64,000 nt of DNA from Verrucomicrobiota bacterium. Lineage in GTDB: Bacteria > Verrucomicrobiota > Verrucomicrobiia > CAIQCK01. The notes below the pieces were generated by a model, which worked only from the letters and a program-made list of their open reading frames with translations, was not told the origin of the DNA and searched no databases. A program made the position numbers and the translations under genes. The stretch is from NCBI GenBank assembly GCA_016235595.1, contig JACRJX010000043.1:124001-188000 (forward strand), given 5' to 3'. Every line of letters starts with the position of its first letter. Position 1 is the first letter of the stretch. Of the stretch, positions 28,470 through 36,321 are shown in pieces.

Positions 28470-29855
28470 ATGCCAACCAAGAAACACGCCACCTGGGGCG
28501 GGCGCTTCACTGCCGGGCCTGCTGAAGCCGTCCAGCGTTTCACCGAATCAGTTTCCTTCGACCACCGGCTCGCGCCTTACGACATTCGCGGCAGCATTGC
28601 CCACGCGAAGATGCTCGCGAAGATCGGTGTGCTCTCCCGCGCCGAGTGCGCCGCCATCGTCAAAGGCCTCGAACAGATCGGCATCGAGATCGCCGCGGGC
28701 AAATTCAAGTGGCGCGCCGACCTCGAAGATGTCCACATGAACATCGAGTCCGAGCTGACCCGCCGCATCCCGGCCGGCGCGAAGCTCCACACCGCCCGCA
28801 GCCGCAACGACCAGGTCGCGCTCGACGTGCGCCTCTACGTCCGCGACCAACTCCGGCTCGTCCAACGCGACCTGCGCGACCTTCAGTGGTCGCTGCTGAT
28901 GCTGGCGTCGGTCAACGACAACATCGTCATCCCCGGCTATACGCACCTCCAGCGTGCGCAACCGGTGTTGTTCGCCCATCACCTGCTGGCCTACGTCGAA
29001 ATGTTCGACCGCGACCACGGCCGGCTCGACGACGCGTTCAAACGCGTCAACGTTTGCCCGCTCGGCTCCGGCGCCATCGCCGGCTCCACGCTGCCGATCG
29101 ACCGCGAGTTCGTCGCGAAGGAACTCGGCTTCGATGGCGTTACGCAGAACTCGATGGATGCCGTCAGTGACCGCGACTTTATCGTCGAGTTTCTTGCCGA
29201 CGGCGCGCTCATTGCCCTGCACGTCTCGCGCCTGGCTGAGGATCTCATCCTCTGGGCCTCGGCGGAGTTCGGCTTCATCCGCATCGCCGACGCCTACACC
29301 ACCGGTTCTTCGCTGATGCCGCAGAAGAAAAACCCGGACATCGCAGAGCTGGCGCGCGGCAAGACCGGCCGGGTCTATGGCAACCTCGTCGCGCTGCTGA
29401 CGCTGCTGAAAGGTCTGCCGATGACCTACAACCGCGACTTGCAGGAGGACAAGGAGCGCCTCTTCGACACTGCCGACACGCTGTGCTCGACGCTTGGCGT
29501 GCTGGCCGACATGCTGCTGAACACACACGTTGCCAGCGAGCGTTGCGAAGCTGCCGCCAGCGATCCCGCGCTGCTCGCCACCGACCTCGCCGATTACCTC
29601 GTCAAGAAAGGCGTCGCCTTTCGCCAGGCCCATCACATTGTCGGTGCCCTCGTGGCCGAGGCCGAGAAGCAAGACAGACTGCTGAGCGCGTTGCCGATGG
29701 AAACATTCCGCGCACTCTCGCCAAAGTTCGACCTCGACGTGCGGCAGGTCTTCGATGTGCGCCATGCGCTCATCGCGCGCACCGTCACCGGTGCCCCATC
29801 CCCCGCAAACGTGCAACGACAGTTGAAGCGGTGGGAGAAGGCGCTGAGCAAGTAG
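28470..29855 (+). CDS. argH: Argininosuccinate lyase
   Basis: Cytoplasmic 461-residue fumarase/aspartase-family enzyme that splits argininosuccinate to arginine and fumarate, the final step of arginine synthesis. It shows WGGRF at the N-terminus, TARSRNDQVALD, GYTHLQRAQPV and the family signature GSSLMPQKKNPD. The length is standard. The start at MPTKKHATWGG places WGGRF where the family has it. No other arg gene is nearby; the flanking genes are pfkB and a small membrane protein. Confidence 0.96.
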   Translation: MPTKKHATWGGRFTAGPAEAVQRFTESVSFDHRLAPYDIRGSIAHAKMLAKIGVLSRAECAAIVKGLEQIGIEIAAGKFKWRADLEDVHMNIESELTRRIPAGAKLHTARSRNDQVALDVRLYVRDQLRLVQRDLRDLQWSLLMLASVNDNIVIPGYTHLQRAQPVLFAHHLLAYVEMFDRDHGRLDDAFKRVNVCPLGSGAIAGSTLPIDREFVAKELGFDGVTQNSMDAVSDRDFIVEFLADGALIALHVSRLAEDLILWASAEFGFIRIADAYTTGSSLMPQKKNPDIAELARGKTGRVYGNLVALLTLLKGLPMTYNRDLQEDKERLFDTADTLCSTLGVLADMLLNTHVASERCEAAASDPALLATDLADYLVKKGVAFRQAHHIVGALVAEAEKQDRLLSALPMETFRALSPKFDLDVRQVFDVRHALIARTVTGAPSPANVQRQLKRWEKALSK

Positions 29856-29881
29856 AAAGGGATCGTATCGAAGGAGCCACC

Positions 29882-30178
29882 ATGACATCTCTAAACCTTG
29901 CCGGTCTCTCGCTTAATCTGGTTGGCACAATAATTGTATTTGTGAGTGCCACAGACTTCATGAAATGGGTGCGTTCCAACGTCAATGCACATGAACTTAC
30001 GGATAATGCCATGCAGAAGACACCACCAAGCTCTTCGGTTCTGAGTGCGTATCGCGAGCGACTGTTGAAAAAGAGCGAAGGGCGACTTACTGCTGGGCTT
30101 TCGTTGATCATCTCTGGGCTCTGTTTTCAGTTTATTGCCGTCATGTTCGAACTCATGACGAACATGGCAAAGAGATAA
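29882..30178 (+). CDS. Small two-helix membrane protein, unknown function
   Basis: A 98-residue protein with two hydrophobic segments (LNLAGLSLNLVGTIIVFVSA near the N-terminus and LTAGLSLIISGLCFQFIAVM near the C-terminus) joined by a hydrophilic loop of about 45 residues. The ATG has a good AAGGAG ribosome site at 29870-29875, which supports a real gene. Base composition is visibly more A/T-rich than its neighbours, so it may have been acquired separately. I recognise no family. Confidence 0.65.
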   Translation: MTSLNLAGLSLNLVGTIIVFVSATDFMKWVRSNVNAHELTDNAMQKTPPSSSVLSAYRERLLKKSEGRLTAGLSLIISGLCFQFIAVMFELMTNMAKR

Positions 30179-30238
30179 GGCTGGCTTGAGTGTGTCTCGT
30201 GCCATTGCCGGTGGATGTGAAGCGGCAGGCAAAACACA

Positions 30239-30667
30239 ATGAAACCACGCAATCGCAAAACATGGGAAGAGACCGCGCTCATTCTCGCGGAGACCATCGC
30301 GAACTGCCGGTCGCAGGATCCCTACGTGCAGGTCGGGGCCTGTGCTGTCATGCAGGACAACTCGGTGAGCCTGGGCTACAACGGCCCGCCGCCGAAGATT
30401 GAGATCGACTGGTCGGACCGTGACACCCGGCTGGCGCGGGTCATTCACGCCGAGGTCAACGCGTTGCGTTCGGTCGGTCCCGGCGAGTGCAAGTTTCTGG
30501 CTGTCACTCTGCTGCCGTGCCGGAGTTGCATGACGTTCATTGCCTCCAAAGGCATCAAGCGGATCGTGTTCCGCGACGTTTACGAACGCGACAAGCTGGC
30601 GTTTGCGCTGGCGAAGGAGTTCGGCATCGAACTGGTTCAGATTCCGCGGAAACGAAAGCGAGGCTGA
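30239..30667 (+). CDS. dCMP deaminase-like zinc deaminase
   Basis: A 142-residue cytidine/deoxycytidylate deaminase-family protein. The zinc site is HAEVNAL (His70, proton-shuttle Glu72) with PCRSC (Cys94, Cys97). The GYNGPP motif and the length match dCMP deaminases, which make dUMP for thymidylate synthesis. ComE-type deaminases are a close alternative. The second Cys is spaced normally and no truncation is seen. It lies 69 bases before lysA on the same strand. Confidence 0.88.
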   Translation: MKPRNRKTWEETALILAETIANCRSQDPYVQVGACAVMQDNSVSLGYNGPPPKIEIDWSDRDTRLARVIHAEVNALRSVGPGECKFLAVTLLPCRSCMTFIASKGIKRIVFRDVYERDKLAFALAKEFGIELVQIPRKRKRG

Positions 30668-30736
30668 AAGCCCGCGCCAGCCGCCTCCCAGTTTTTTGTG
30701 GCTTTTGTGCCTCCTTGTGGCTCATAAAATCCCGTC

Positions 30737-32041
30737 ATGCACGATTTCAGGTTCAAGGACGGCCGGCTTTGTTGTGAGGGCATCGCGCTCGAGCGGCTTG
30801 CACGCGAATGCGGGACGCCGCTTTACGTTTACAGCCAGCACACCATCACCGACCATTTCCAGAAGCTCGACCGGGCGCTGGCGGAGCTGCCGGATCGTCT
30901 CGTCTGTTTTGCAATGAAGGCCAACTCCAACGCCGCGATCCTGCGGTTGCTGGCCAACCTCGGCGGCGGCTTCGACATCGTCAGCGCGGGCGAGCTTTAT
31001 CGTGTCGTGCAGGCCGGTGGCGACCCGCACAAGTGCGTCTTCGCCGGCGTCGGCAAAACGGATGAGGAAATCCGCTACGCTCTGGCGCAGGGCATCTATT
31101 GCTTCAACGTCGAGAGCGCGCCGGAGATCGAACGCATCAACCGGCTCGCGCAGGAGATCAACGAGCGCGCGCCCATCGCCATCCGCGTCAACCCGAACGT
31201 CGAGGCGCACACGCACGCGAAGATCACCACCGGCACCTACGAGAACAAGTTTGGCATCGCGCTCGAAGACGTGGCGGCAGTCTATGCCCGCGCCGCGAAA
31301 CTGCCGGGCATCCGCATCCGCGGGGTGCAGATGCATATCGGTTCGCAGATCACCTCCGTCGGCCCCTTCGTGAAGGCGGTGAAGAAGGCGCTGTCGCTCG
31401 TGAAGGAGCTCAAGCATCTCTACGACATCGAGTTCTTCAGCATCGGCGGCGGCATCGGCATCTGTTACGACCCGGCGCTGGAGAGCGGGACACCGGAATG
31501 GTGGAGGCGCAATCCGAAGGCCCGCACCTGGCTGACGCCGCAGCGTTACGCCGCGAGCATTGTGCCGTTGCTGGCGCCGCTCGGTTTGCGCATCCTCATC
31601 GAGCCGGGCCGGTTCATCATCGGCAACGCCGGCGCTTTGGTGACGCGGGTGCAGTATGTAAAGTCCACGCCGGAGAAAACCTTCGTCATCGTGGACGCCG
31701 GCATGAACGACCTTATCCGGCCGGCGTTCTACGACTCGTATCACCAGATTGTCCCGCTGCGGAAGGCACGCGGCACGCTCGTGGCCGATGTGGTTGGGCC
31801 GATCTGCGAGAGTGGTGATTATTTCGCCAAGAACCGCCGGGTCGCCGCCGTGCGCGAGGGCGACGGCCTTGCTTTGCTGAGCGCCGGCGCTTACGGCATG
31901 GCGATGGCCTCAAACTACAACTCGCGCCCGCTCGCTGCTGAAGTGTTGGTCAACGGCAACCGTTACGCCGTCGTTCGCGCGCGCCAGACGGCCGAAGACC
32001 TGACCCGCGGCGAGAAAGTGGCCGGCTGGCTGAAGGAATGA
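30737..32041 (+). CDS. lysA: Diaminopimelate decarboxylase
   Basis: Cytoplasmic PLP enzyme of 434 residues, fold III, converting meso-diaminopimelate to lysine. Lys61 in CFAMKANSN binds PLP. Family blocks GGGFDIVSAGEL, HIGSQI, SIGGGIGI and EPGRFIIGNAG are present. The C-terminal GPICESGD holds the active-site Cys, and YGMAMASNYNSRP follows. The insert after GGGIGICYD (about residues 240-262) is longer and more basic than in some relatives. A small FmdB-like gene starts 6 bases after the stop, so the two are probably co-transcribed. Confidence 0.95.
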   Translation: MHDFRFKDGRLCCEGIALERLARECGTPLYVYSQHTITDHFQKLDRALAELPDRLVCFAMKANSNAAILRLLANLGGGFDIVSAGELYRVVQAGGDPHKCVFAGVGKTDEEIRYALAQGIYCFNVESAPEIERINRLAQEINERAPIAIRVNPNVEAHTHAKITTGTYENKFGIALEDVAAVYARAAKLPGIRIRGVQMHIGSQITSVGPFVKAVKKALSLVKELKHLYDIEFFSIGGGIGICYDPALESGTPEWWRRNPKARTWLTPQRYAASIVPLLAPLGLRILIEPGRFIIGNAGALVTRVQYVKSTPEKTFVIVDAGMNDLIRPAFYDSYHQIVPLRKARGTLVADVVGPICESGDYFAKNRRVAAVREGDGLALLSAGAYGMAMASNYNSRPLAAEVLVNGNRYAVVRARQTAEDLTRGEKVAGWLKE

Positions 32042-32047
32042 ACTGTC

Positions 32048-32278
32048 ATGGCAACCTACGTTTACGAAACCATCCCAGCGGCCGGCGGTGAAGTGCGCCG
32101 TTACGAAATCCGCCAGAGCATGAAGGATGCGCCGCTGACGAAGCACCCGGAAACCGGCGAGCCGATCCGGCGTGTCATCACGGGCGGGTTGGGCCTGATC
32201 GGCGTGGGCAGCCGCGGAGGGTCGCCGGCCGCGCCGCGCCGCCCCTCGCACGGTGGCGGATGCAGTTGTTGTCACTGA
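32048..32278 (+). CDS. FmdB-like small protein lacking the zinc-ribbon cysteines
   Basis: A 76-residue protein that keeps the FmdB-family frame: MATYVYE at the start, then EIRQSMKDAPLTKHPETGE and IRRVITGG. Neither CXXC pair of the zinc ribbon is present (GG and HPETGE occupy those places). Instead it ends in a Gly/Cys/His cluster, GGGCSCCH, which might bind metal. It lies 6 bases after lysA. The function of such Cys-less relatives is not established. Confidence 0.7.
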   Translation: MATYVYETIPAAGGEVRRYEIRQSMKDAPLTKHPETGEPIRRVITGGLGLIGVGSRGGSPAAPRRPSHGGGCSCCH

Positions 32279-32308
32279 ACACCCGTTTGGATTAGCTTCT
32301 CCGCGAAA

Positions 32309-33007
32309 TCACGGCGCGGAATAGATCATCCAGAGGCCGCCGAGGAGCACCAGCACACCGCAGGTTTTCTTCACGATGGCGAGTCCCTTGGATTGTTCGT
32401 TCCAGCTCAGATATCGCTGCACCATCTCGGTGAACGTGCCTGCCAGCACGATGACGGCGCAATGGCCGATGCCGTAGGCCAGCAACAACGACGCGCCATA
32501 GAGAGGGGCGGACTTTGCCAGCTTGAAGGTTACCGCCAGCATCGGCGCCATGTAGGCGAACGTGCACGGGCCGAGCGCAATGCCGAACACCAGGCCGAGG
32601 ATGAATGCCGCGAGCAGCCCACGCCGCTTCATGTTCACCTGGCCCGGTCCGGACCACGGCATGGGAATGACGCCGAGCAGATGCAGGCCGACGAGGAAGA
32701 AGATCGCCGCGACGAAATAGTTCCCCCACCCGCCCACGTCGCCCATCATCCGGCCGGCGGCGGCGGTGGCGACGCCGATGACGGCGATGGTCAACAGGAT
32801 GCCCACTGAGAACAGCGTCGCGATCCAGAACGCGCGCGCGGTGCTCACGCGGCCCTGGCCACTGATGAACCCGACGATGAGCGGGATGCTCGCGAGATGG
32901 CAGGGACTGAGAAGAATGCTGAGCACGCCCCAAACCGCCGACGCGCTGAGCGCGATCAGCGGAGCGCCTTCGACGGCCTGGCTAAGTTGGGTGAAGAGTT
33001 GTTCCAT
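32309..33007 (-). CDS. CcdA/DsbD-type transmembrane thiol-disulfide transporter
   Basis: An integral membrane protein of 232 residues with about six hydrophobic helices. The redox cysteines sit in the mirrored motifs LLSPCHLAS (Cys36) and ALGPCTFAY (Cys148), the hallmark of CcdA, which passes electrons from cytoplasmic thioredoxin to periplasmic acceptors. It is the last gene of the arsenic operon, 12 bases after the C_GCAxxG_C_C gene. The membrane-anchored thioredoxin encoded two genes earlier is a plausible acceptor. No haem lyase or other cytochrome-maturation genes are nearby, which favours a dedicated thiol-relay role. Confidence 0.9.
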   Translation of the reverse strand: MEQLFTQLSQAVEGAPLIALSASAVWGVLSILLSPCHLASIPLIVGFISGQGRVSTARAFWIATLFSVGILLTIAVIGVATAAAGRMMGDVGGWGNYFVAAIFFLVGLHLLGVIPMPWSGPGQVNMKRRGLLAAFILGLVFGIALGPCTFAYMAPMLAVTFKLAKSAPLYGASLLLAYGIGHCAVIVLAGTFTEMVQRYLSWNEQSKGLAIVKKTCGVLVLLGGLWMIYSAP

Positions 33008-33019
33008 GCCAGCCGGCTA

Positions 33020-33490
33020 TTAAGTTCCTGTCCTGGCGCACTCGTGTTCCTTGACTAAACGGGTTGCGATGCGCGCGGCTTCGCGAGTGAGGAATGCGCA
33101 CTTTTCCCGGAGCTTGTTCTCCTTGAAAAACTTCATGCCTTCGGGCGTATCGAGGCGGCAACCCATAAGCTTCTCGCAGCGAGTCGAGCCAAACTGCCGT
33201 TCGCATTCGTCCAGAAACATCCGGGCCAGCCGCTGGTTATCCTCGCGCGGCTCCGCGGGATGATTTCGGCCTGTCGCCAGGCTGATGGCAAGGACGCCGC
33301 CGCTGACGGCGCCGCAGATGTCACCCGTCCGCGCAACGCCGCCACACAGGCCCGTCGCAATTCGAGGGATGATTTCGGAACGGATGTCGAGGCTCTCCGC
33401 GATGGATTGGAGCACGCTTTCAGCACAGCAGAAGCCTTGCTGGAAAAGTTCCGCAGCTCGTTCTGCAACCTGGTCGGGTGTCTGTTTCAA
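33020..33490 (-). CDS. C_GCAxxG_C_C family redox-type protein
   Basis: A 156-residue protein with the diagnostic cysteine pattern GFCCAES at about 20-26, TGLCGG, DICGAVSGG and later single cysteines (CERQFG, CEKLMGC). Proteins of this family often lie in redox or metal loci and are thought to bind metal or an Fe-S cluster. No signal peptide is seen. The start is a TTG just after the thioredoxin stop, with GTGAGG as ribosome site. It is in the arsenic operon between the anchored thioredoxin and CcdA. The biochemical function of the family is not known. Confidence 0.85.
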   Translation of the reverse strand: MKQTPDQVAERAAELFQQGFCCAESVLQSIAESLDIRSEIIPRIATGLCGGVARTGDICGAVSGGVLAISLATGRNHPAEPREDNQRLARMFLDECERQFGSTRCEKLMGCRLDTPEGMKFFKENKLREKCAFLTREAARIATRLVKEHECARTGT

Positions 33491-33497
33491 AGCTCCC

Positions 33498-33929
33498 TCA
33501 CTTTAGGCGATTTGTCCCTCCGAAGTCGAAGCCAAGTTCCTTCCACTTCGCCAGCATGTCTTCCTTGGCAAAGAATCCTGTATGGCGGAACAACTCCTTG
33601 CCGTCGGCGTTGAAGAAGATCTGCGTCGGAATGATCTCGACGACGTGTTTTTGCGCGGCGTCAGGGTTTTTCCACACGTCGATGAACTCCACGTCCAGCC
33701 TGCCCGCGTATTCCTTCTTCATTTCTTCCAGGATGAGCGCCATCGCCTTGCAGGGAATGCACTTGTCCGCGCCAAGATCGAGGAGTCTGGGAATCTTTGC
33801 GGCAGATTGGGTTGCCGGCGGATTGGCAACACCGGTGGACGCAGGGAGCCGGCTCTGTTTGAGTACGACGACTCCCGCTACAAGCGCGATGAGCGCCACG
33901 ACGATCATAACCTTGGCTGATGTTTTCAT
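33498..33929 (-). CDS. Membrane-anchored periplasmic thioredoxin-like protein
   Basis: A 143-residue protein with an N-terminal membrane segment or signal anchor (VMIVVALIALVAGVVVL, 7-23), a Pro/Ala linker and a thioredoxin fold. The active site is CIPC (57-60) and the cis-proline loop is EIIPTQIFF. It should face the periplasm and exchange electrons with CcdA, encoded two genes downstream. The strand VEFIDVWKNP and helix arrangement match thioredoxins. No clear ribosome site is seen, so coupling to the upstream gene is possible. Confidence 0.9.
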   Translation of the reverse strand: MKTSAKVMIVVALIALVAGVVVLKQSRLPASTGVANPPATQSAAKIPRLLDLGADKCIPCKAMALILEEMKKEYAGRLDVEFIDVWKNPDAAQKHVVEIIPTQIFFNADGKELFRHTGFFAKEDMLAKWKELGFDFGGTNRLK

Positions 33930-33952
33930 AGGAGGAACACAATCCAGCAGGA

Positions 33953-34444
33953 TCAGCTCTGGAGCATCGGCCGCGCGGCGTCAGCGGCTTTGGCGATGGC
34001 TTCGGCGGTGGCGGGCGTCTTGCCCTTCTCCATGCCGAGTTCGTAGAGCTTCAAGTGGGCGAATTTGGAGAAGCCCGCGACTTCAAGCGTCTTGCGGGCG
34101 CATTCCTGCTGGCAACCATCTATCACGAGCACCTTCGCCGCGCATTTGGTTGTTTCCACGATGCCGGGCACGCGCCCGCCGATGCCGGCCAGACAGAACA
34201 TCCGGCCCACGCCTTCGGCCATGAGCTTGCGCGCGGTTTGGTCTGCGATGGCCCCGACGTCCGCCGAGCCGGAACAGGGGAAGATCAATTTCGGCGCGAC
34301 CCCGCAGGCGCACACAGGCGCGGCATTGGCTTTGGTGTCCTTCGACGTTTGTTCCGCGCCTCTGGCCACTGCGACGGCCAAAGCGCCGGCGGCGGCTGAG
34401 CCGGCCGCGCCGATGAATTGTCTGCGATTCACTTTCGGTTTCAT
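33953..34444 (-). CDS. Tat-exported DGC-domain (putative zinc-binding) protein
   Basis: A 163-residue protein with a twin-arginine signal (NRRQFIGAAGSAAAGALAVA) followed by a DGC domain: FPCSGSADVGAIADQTA, MFCLAGIGGRVPG and the defining IDGCQQECARKTLE. DGC proteins are usually cytoplasmic and often sit beside arsenic, mercury or thioredoxin genes; export is unusual. I start at MKPKVNRRQ because AAAGGAAG lies at the right distance; an ATG six codons earlier is the alternative. It lies in the arsenic operon after the two small thioredoxin-fold genes. The cysteines could bind a soft metal such as As(III); that is inference. Confidence 0.82.
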   Translation of the reverse strand: MKPKVNRRQFIGAAGSAAAGALAVAVARGAEQTSKDTKANAAPVCACGVAPKLIFPCSGSADVGAIADQTARKLMAEGVGRMFCLAGIGGRVPGIVETTKCAAKVLVIDGCQQECARKTLEVAGFSKFAHLKLYELGMEKGKTPATAEAIAKAADAARPMLQS

Positions 34445-34496
34445 GGCTTCCTTTCGTTTCATGGTTTCATCGTTGCCAAGCCGCGGGCCGCGAGGA

Positions 34497-34730
34497 TCAG
34501 GCGAGCAGCTTCTTGATTTCTTCCACCGACGGCACTTTGCCGGCGATCTTGAGAGTGCCGTTGATCACCAGCGCCGGGGTCATCATCACGCGCAGAGCTG
34601 TGATCTGCCTGTGGTCAGTGATCTTTTCCAGGGTGTATTCCAAGCCGAGTTCCTTCGCGGCCTGTTCCGTTGCGCGTGCCAACTGCTGACAGCGGCTGCA
34701 ACCCGGTCCAAGTACGAGCAGGCTGATCAT
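34497..34730 (-). CDS. Small thioredoxin-fold disulfide protein, copy 2
   Basis: A 77-residue protein of the MTH895/TM0996-type redox-active disulfide family. CXXC is in GPGCSRCQQL near the N-terminus and the cis-Pro loop is MMTPALVING. I start at MISLLVLG because GGAG is well spaced before it. It is a tandem paralogue of the preceding gene (shared MMTPALV, GKVPS and KKLLA). It may be a cytoplasmic electron donor for arsenate reduction or for the neighbouring permease; the exact partner is unknown. Confidence 0.85.
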   Translation of the reverse strand: MISLLVLGPGCSRCQQLARATEQAAKELGLEYTLEKITDHRQITALRVMMTPALVINGTLKIAGKVPSVEEIKKLLA

Positions 34731-34756
34731 GGTTTCTCCAGATTCCACTGACGCGG

Positions 34757-34990
34757 CTAGGCCAGCAGCTTCTTGACTTCATCCAGCGACGGCACTTTGC
34801 CCACAACCTTGACGACGCCGTCCACAACGAGCGCCGGGGTCATCATCACGCCGAAGTTCATGATGGCGTTGATATCGGTGACTTTTTCGAGTTGGTAATC
34901 AAGACCAAGCGACTTGGCGGCTTGTTCGGCGGTTTCTGCCAGCTTGGTGCACTTTGCACAACCGGTTCCGAGAATTTGCAGTTTCTTCAT
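34757..34990 (-). CDS. Small thioredoxin-fold disulfide protein, copy 1
   Basis: A 77-residue protein of the same MTH895/TM0996 family, with CXXC in GTGCAKCTKL and the loop VMMTPALVVDG. The start at MKKLQILG follows GGAAAGGAAAACG. It lies 20 bases after the permease stop, consistent with one transcript. DUF318 permeases and this thioredoxin family are frequent neighbours in other genomes, suggesting a functional pair. Confidence 0.87.
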   Translation of the reverse strand: MKKLQILGTGCAKCTKLAETAEQAAKSLGLDYQLEKVTDINAIMNFGVMMTPALVVDGVVKVVGKVPSLDEVKKLLA

Positions 34991-35010
34991 CGTTTTCCTT
35001 TCCATCGAAA

Positions 35011-36321
35011 TCAAGGGAAGAAGTATCCGAAAATCATTCCGGTGAACGTTCCCATGACTACCACCAGAACTGTGAATACAACAGTCTTCTTCAGCCCCAT
35101 AATACTACGCAATACCAACATGCTCGGCAGCGACAGGGCCGGCCCAGCCAGCAGCAGCGTCATCATCGGCCCGGAGTGCATGCCGAGTTTGCGCAACGCC
35201 TCGCAGATGGGAATCTCGGTGAGCGTTGCAAAATACCAGAACGCGCCGATGACGCTGGCGACGAGGTTTGAGAGCAGTGAGTTGTCGCCGACCAGACCCG
35301 CAACCACTTTGTCCGGCAACAACGCGCCGATGAACCCGGTAACGAAGACGCCGCCGAAAAGCAGCGGGACGATCATCTTGGCAAAGTCCCATGTGTTGGT
35401 CATCCAGGACTTGAATTCGTCGCGCGTCAGCCATCGCCATGACATCCACAGCACGGCGAGACCCATTGCGCCGGCCAGATACCAGCGGGCGTGATAGACC
35501 GACATGACCCACGTCCTGGCTTCCTCGACTTGCGCGATGTCTTTCTTGGGCAGTGTCACTTTCTCGCCGCTGACCTGACCTTTCCAATCCTGCTGAAGCT
35601 GGAACATCACTTCGTCCTTCATTTCCTGAAGGGTGACGGCGGCGAACTGGCCGCCGTCGTTTGTTCGCACGACGACGTTGCCGGGATTGAACCAATCGCT
35701 GAACACCAGGAACGCCACCATGCAACCGAGGAACGCGGAAGTTTTCCAGAGCGGACGGTGCGGCGTGTCGTCGGCCGGCATTTGTGGCTGCGCGTTGATG
35801 CGGTGTTGTTCCTCGTGCCGGAAGATCAACGCCATCAGCAGGCCGATGAGGATCGAGAACACGACAGCGCCGACCGCACGCCCAACGCCGATGTCAAAGC
35901 CCAGCACGCGAGCCGTGAGGAAGATCGCCAGCACGTTGATCGCCGGGCCGGAGTAGAGAAACGCCGCCGCCGGGCCGAGGCCCGCGCCGAGCTTGTAGAT
36001 GCCCGCGAACATCGGCAGCACACTGCACGAGCAGACGGCCAGGATCGTGCCGGCAACCGACGCGACGCCATAGGCCGTGACCTTGTTGGCCTTCGGCCCG
36101 AGATGGCGCAACACCGCCTGCTGCGAGAGGAACGTGCTGATGGCTCCCGCGATGAACATGGCTGGCACGACACACGCCAACGTGTGGTTGCGGACATACC
36201 ATTGGAGCAGCTTGAAAGCTTCGAGGATGGCGCCGGAAACAGCCGTGTTCGACAGTGGCAGCCAATACGCCACGACAAACACTCCCACAATCCATCCCGC
36301 AAACTTGAGTTCTTTGTTCAT
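35011..36321 (-). CDS. DUF318/ArsP-type permease
   Basis: An integral membrane protein of 436 residues with about eight to ten helices. The N-terminal half holds ILAVCSCSVLPMFAGIYKLG and the second half ATLTEIPICEALRKLGM. These are the mirrored motifs of PF03773-type permeases, which include ArsP, an exporter of trivalent organoarsenicals. A large hydrophilic region between the halves (about 190-300) is longer than the short loop I would expect. The ATG overlaps the ACR3 stop (ATGA). The position after arsM and ACR3 fits efflux of methylated arsenic; the substrate is inferred. Confidence 0.85.
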   Translation of the reverse strand: MNKELKFAGWIVGVFVVAYWLPLSNTAVSGAILEAFKLLQWYVRNHTLACVVPAMFIAGAISTFLSQQAVLRHLGPKANKVTAYGVASVAGTILAVCSCSVLPMFAGIYKLGAGLGPAAAFLYSGPAINVLAIFLTARVLGFDIGVGRAVGAVVFSILIGLLMALIFRHEEQHRINAQPQMPADDTPHRPLWKTSAFLGCMVAFLVFSDWFNPGNVVVRTNDGGQFAAVTLQEMKDEVMFQLQQDWKGQVSGEKVTLPKKDIAQVEEARTWVMSVYHARWYLAGAMGLAVLWMSWRWLTRDEFKSWMTNTWDFAKMIVPLLFGGVFVTGFIGALLPDKVVAGLVGDNSLLSNLVASVIGAFWYFATLTEIPICEALRKLGMHSGPMMTLLLAGPALSLPSMLVLRSIMGLKKTVVFTVLVVVMGTFTGMIFGYFFP

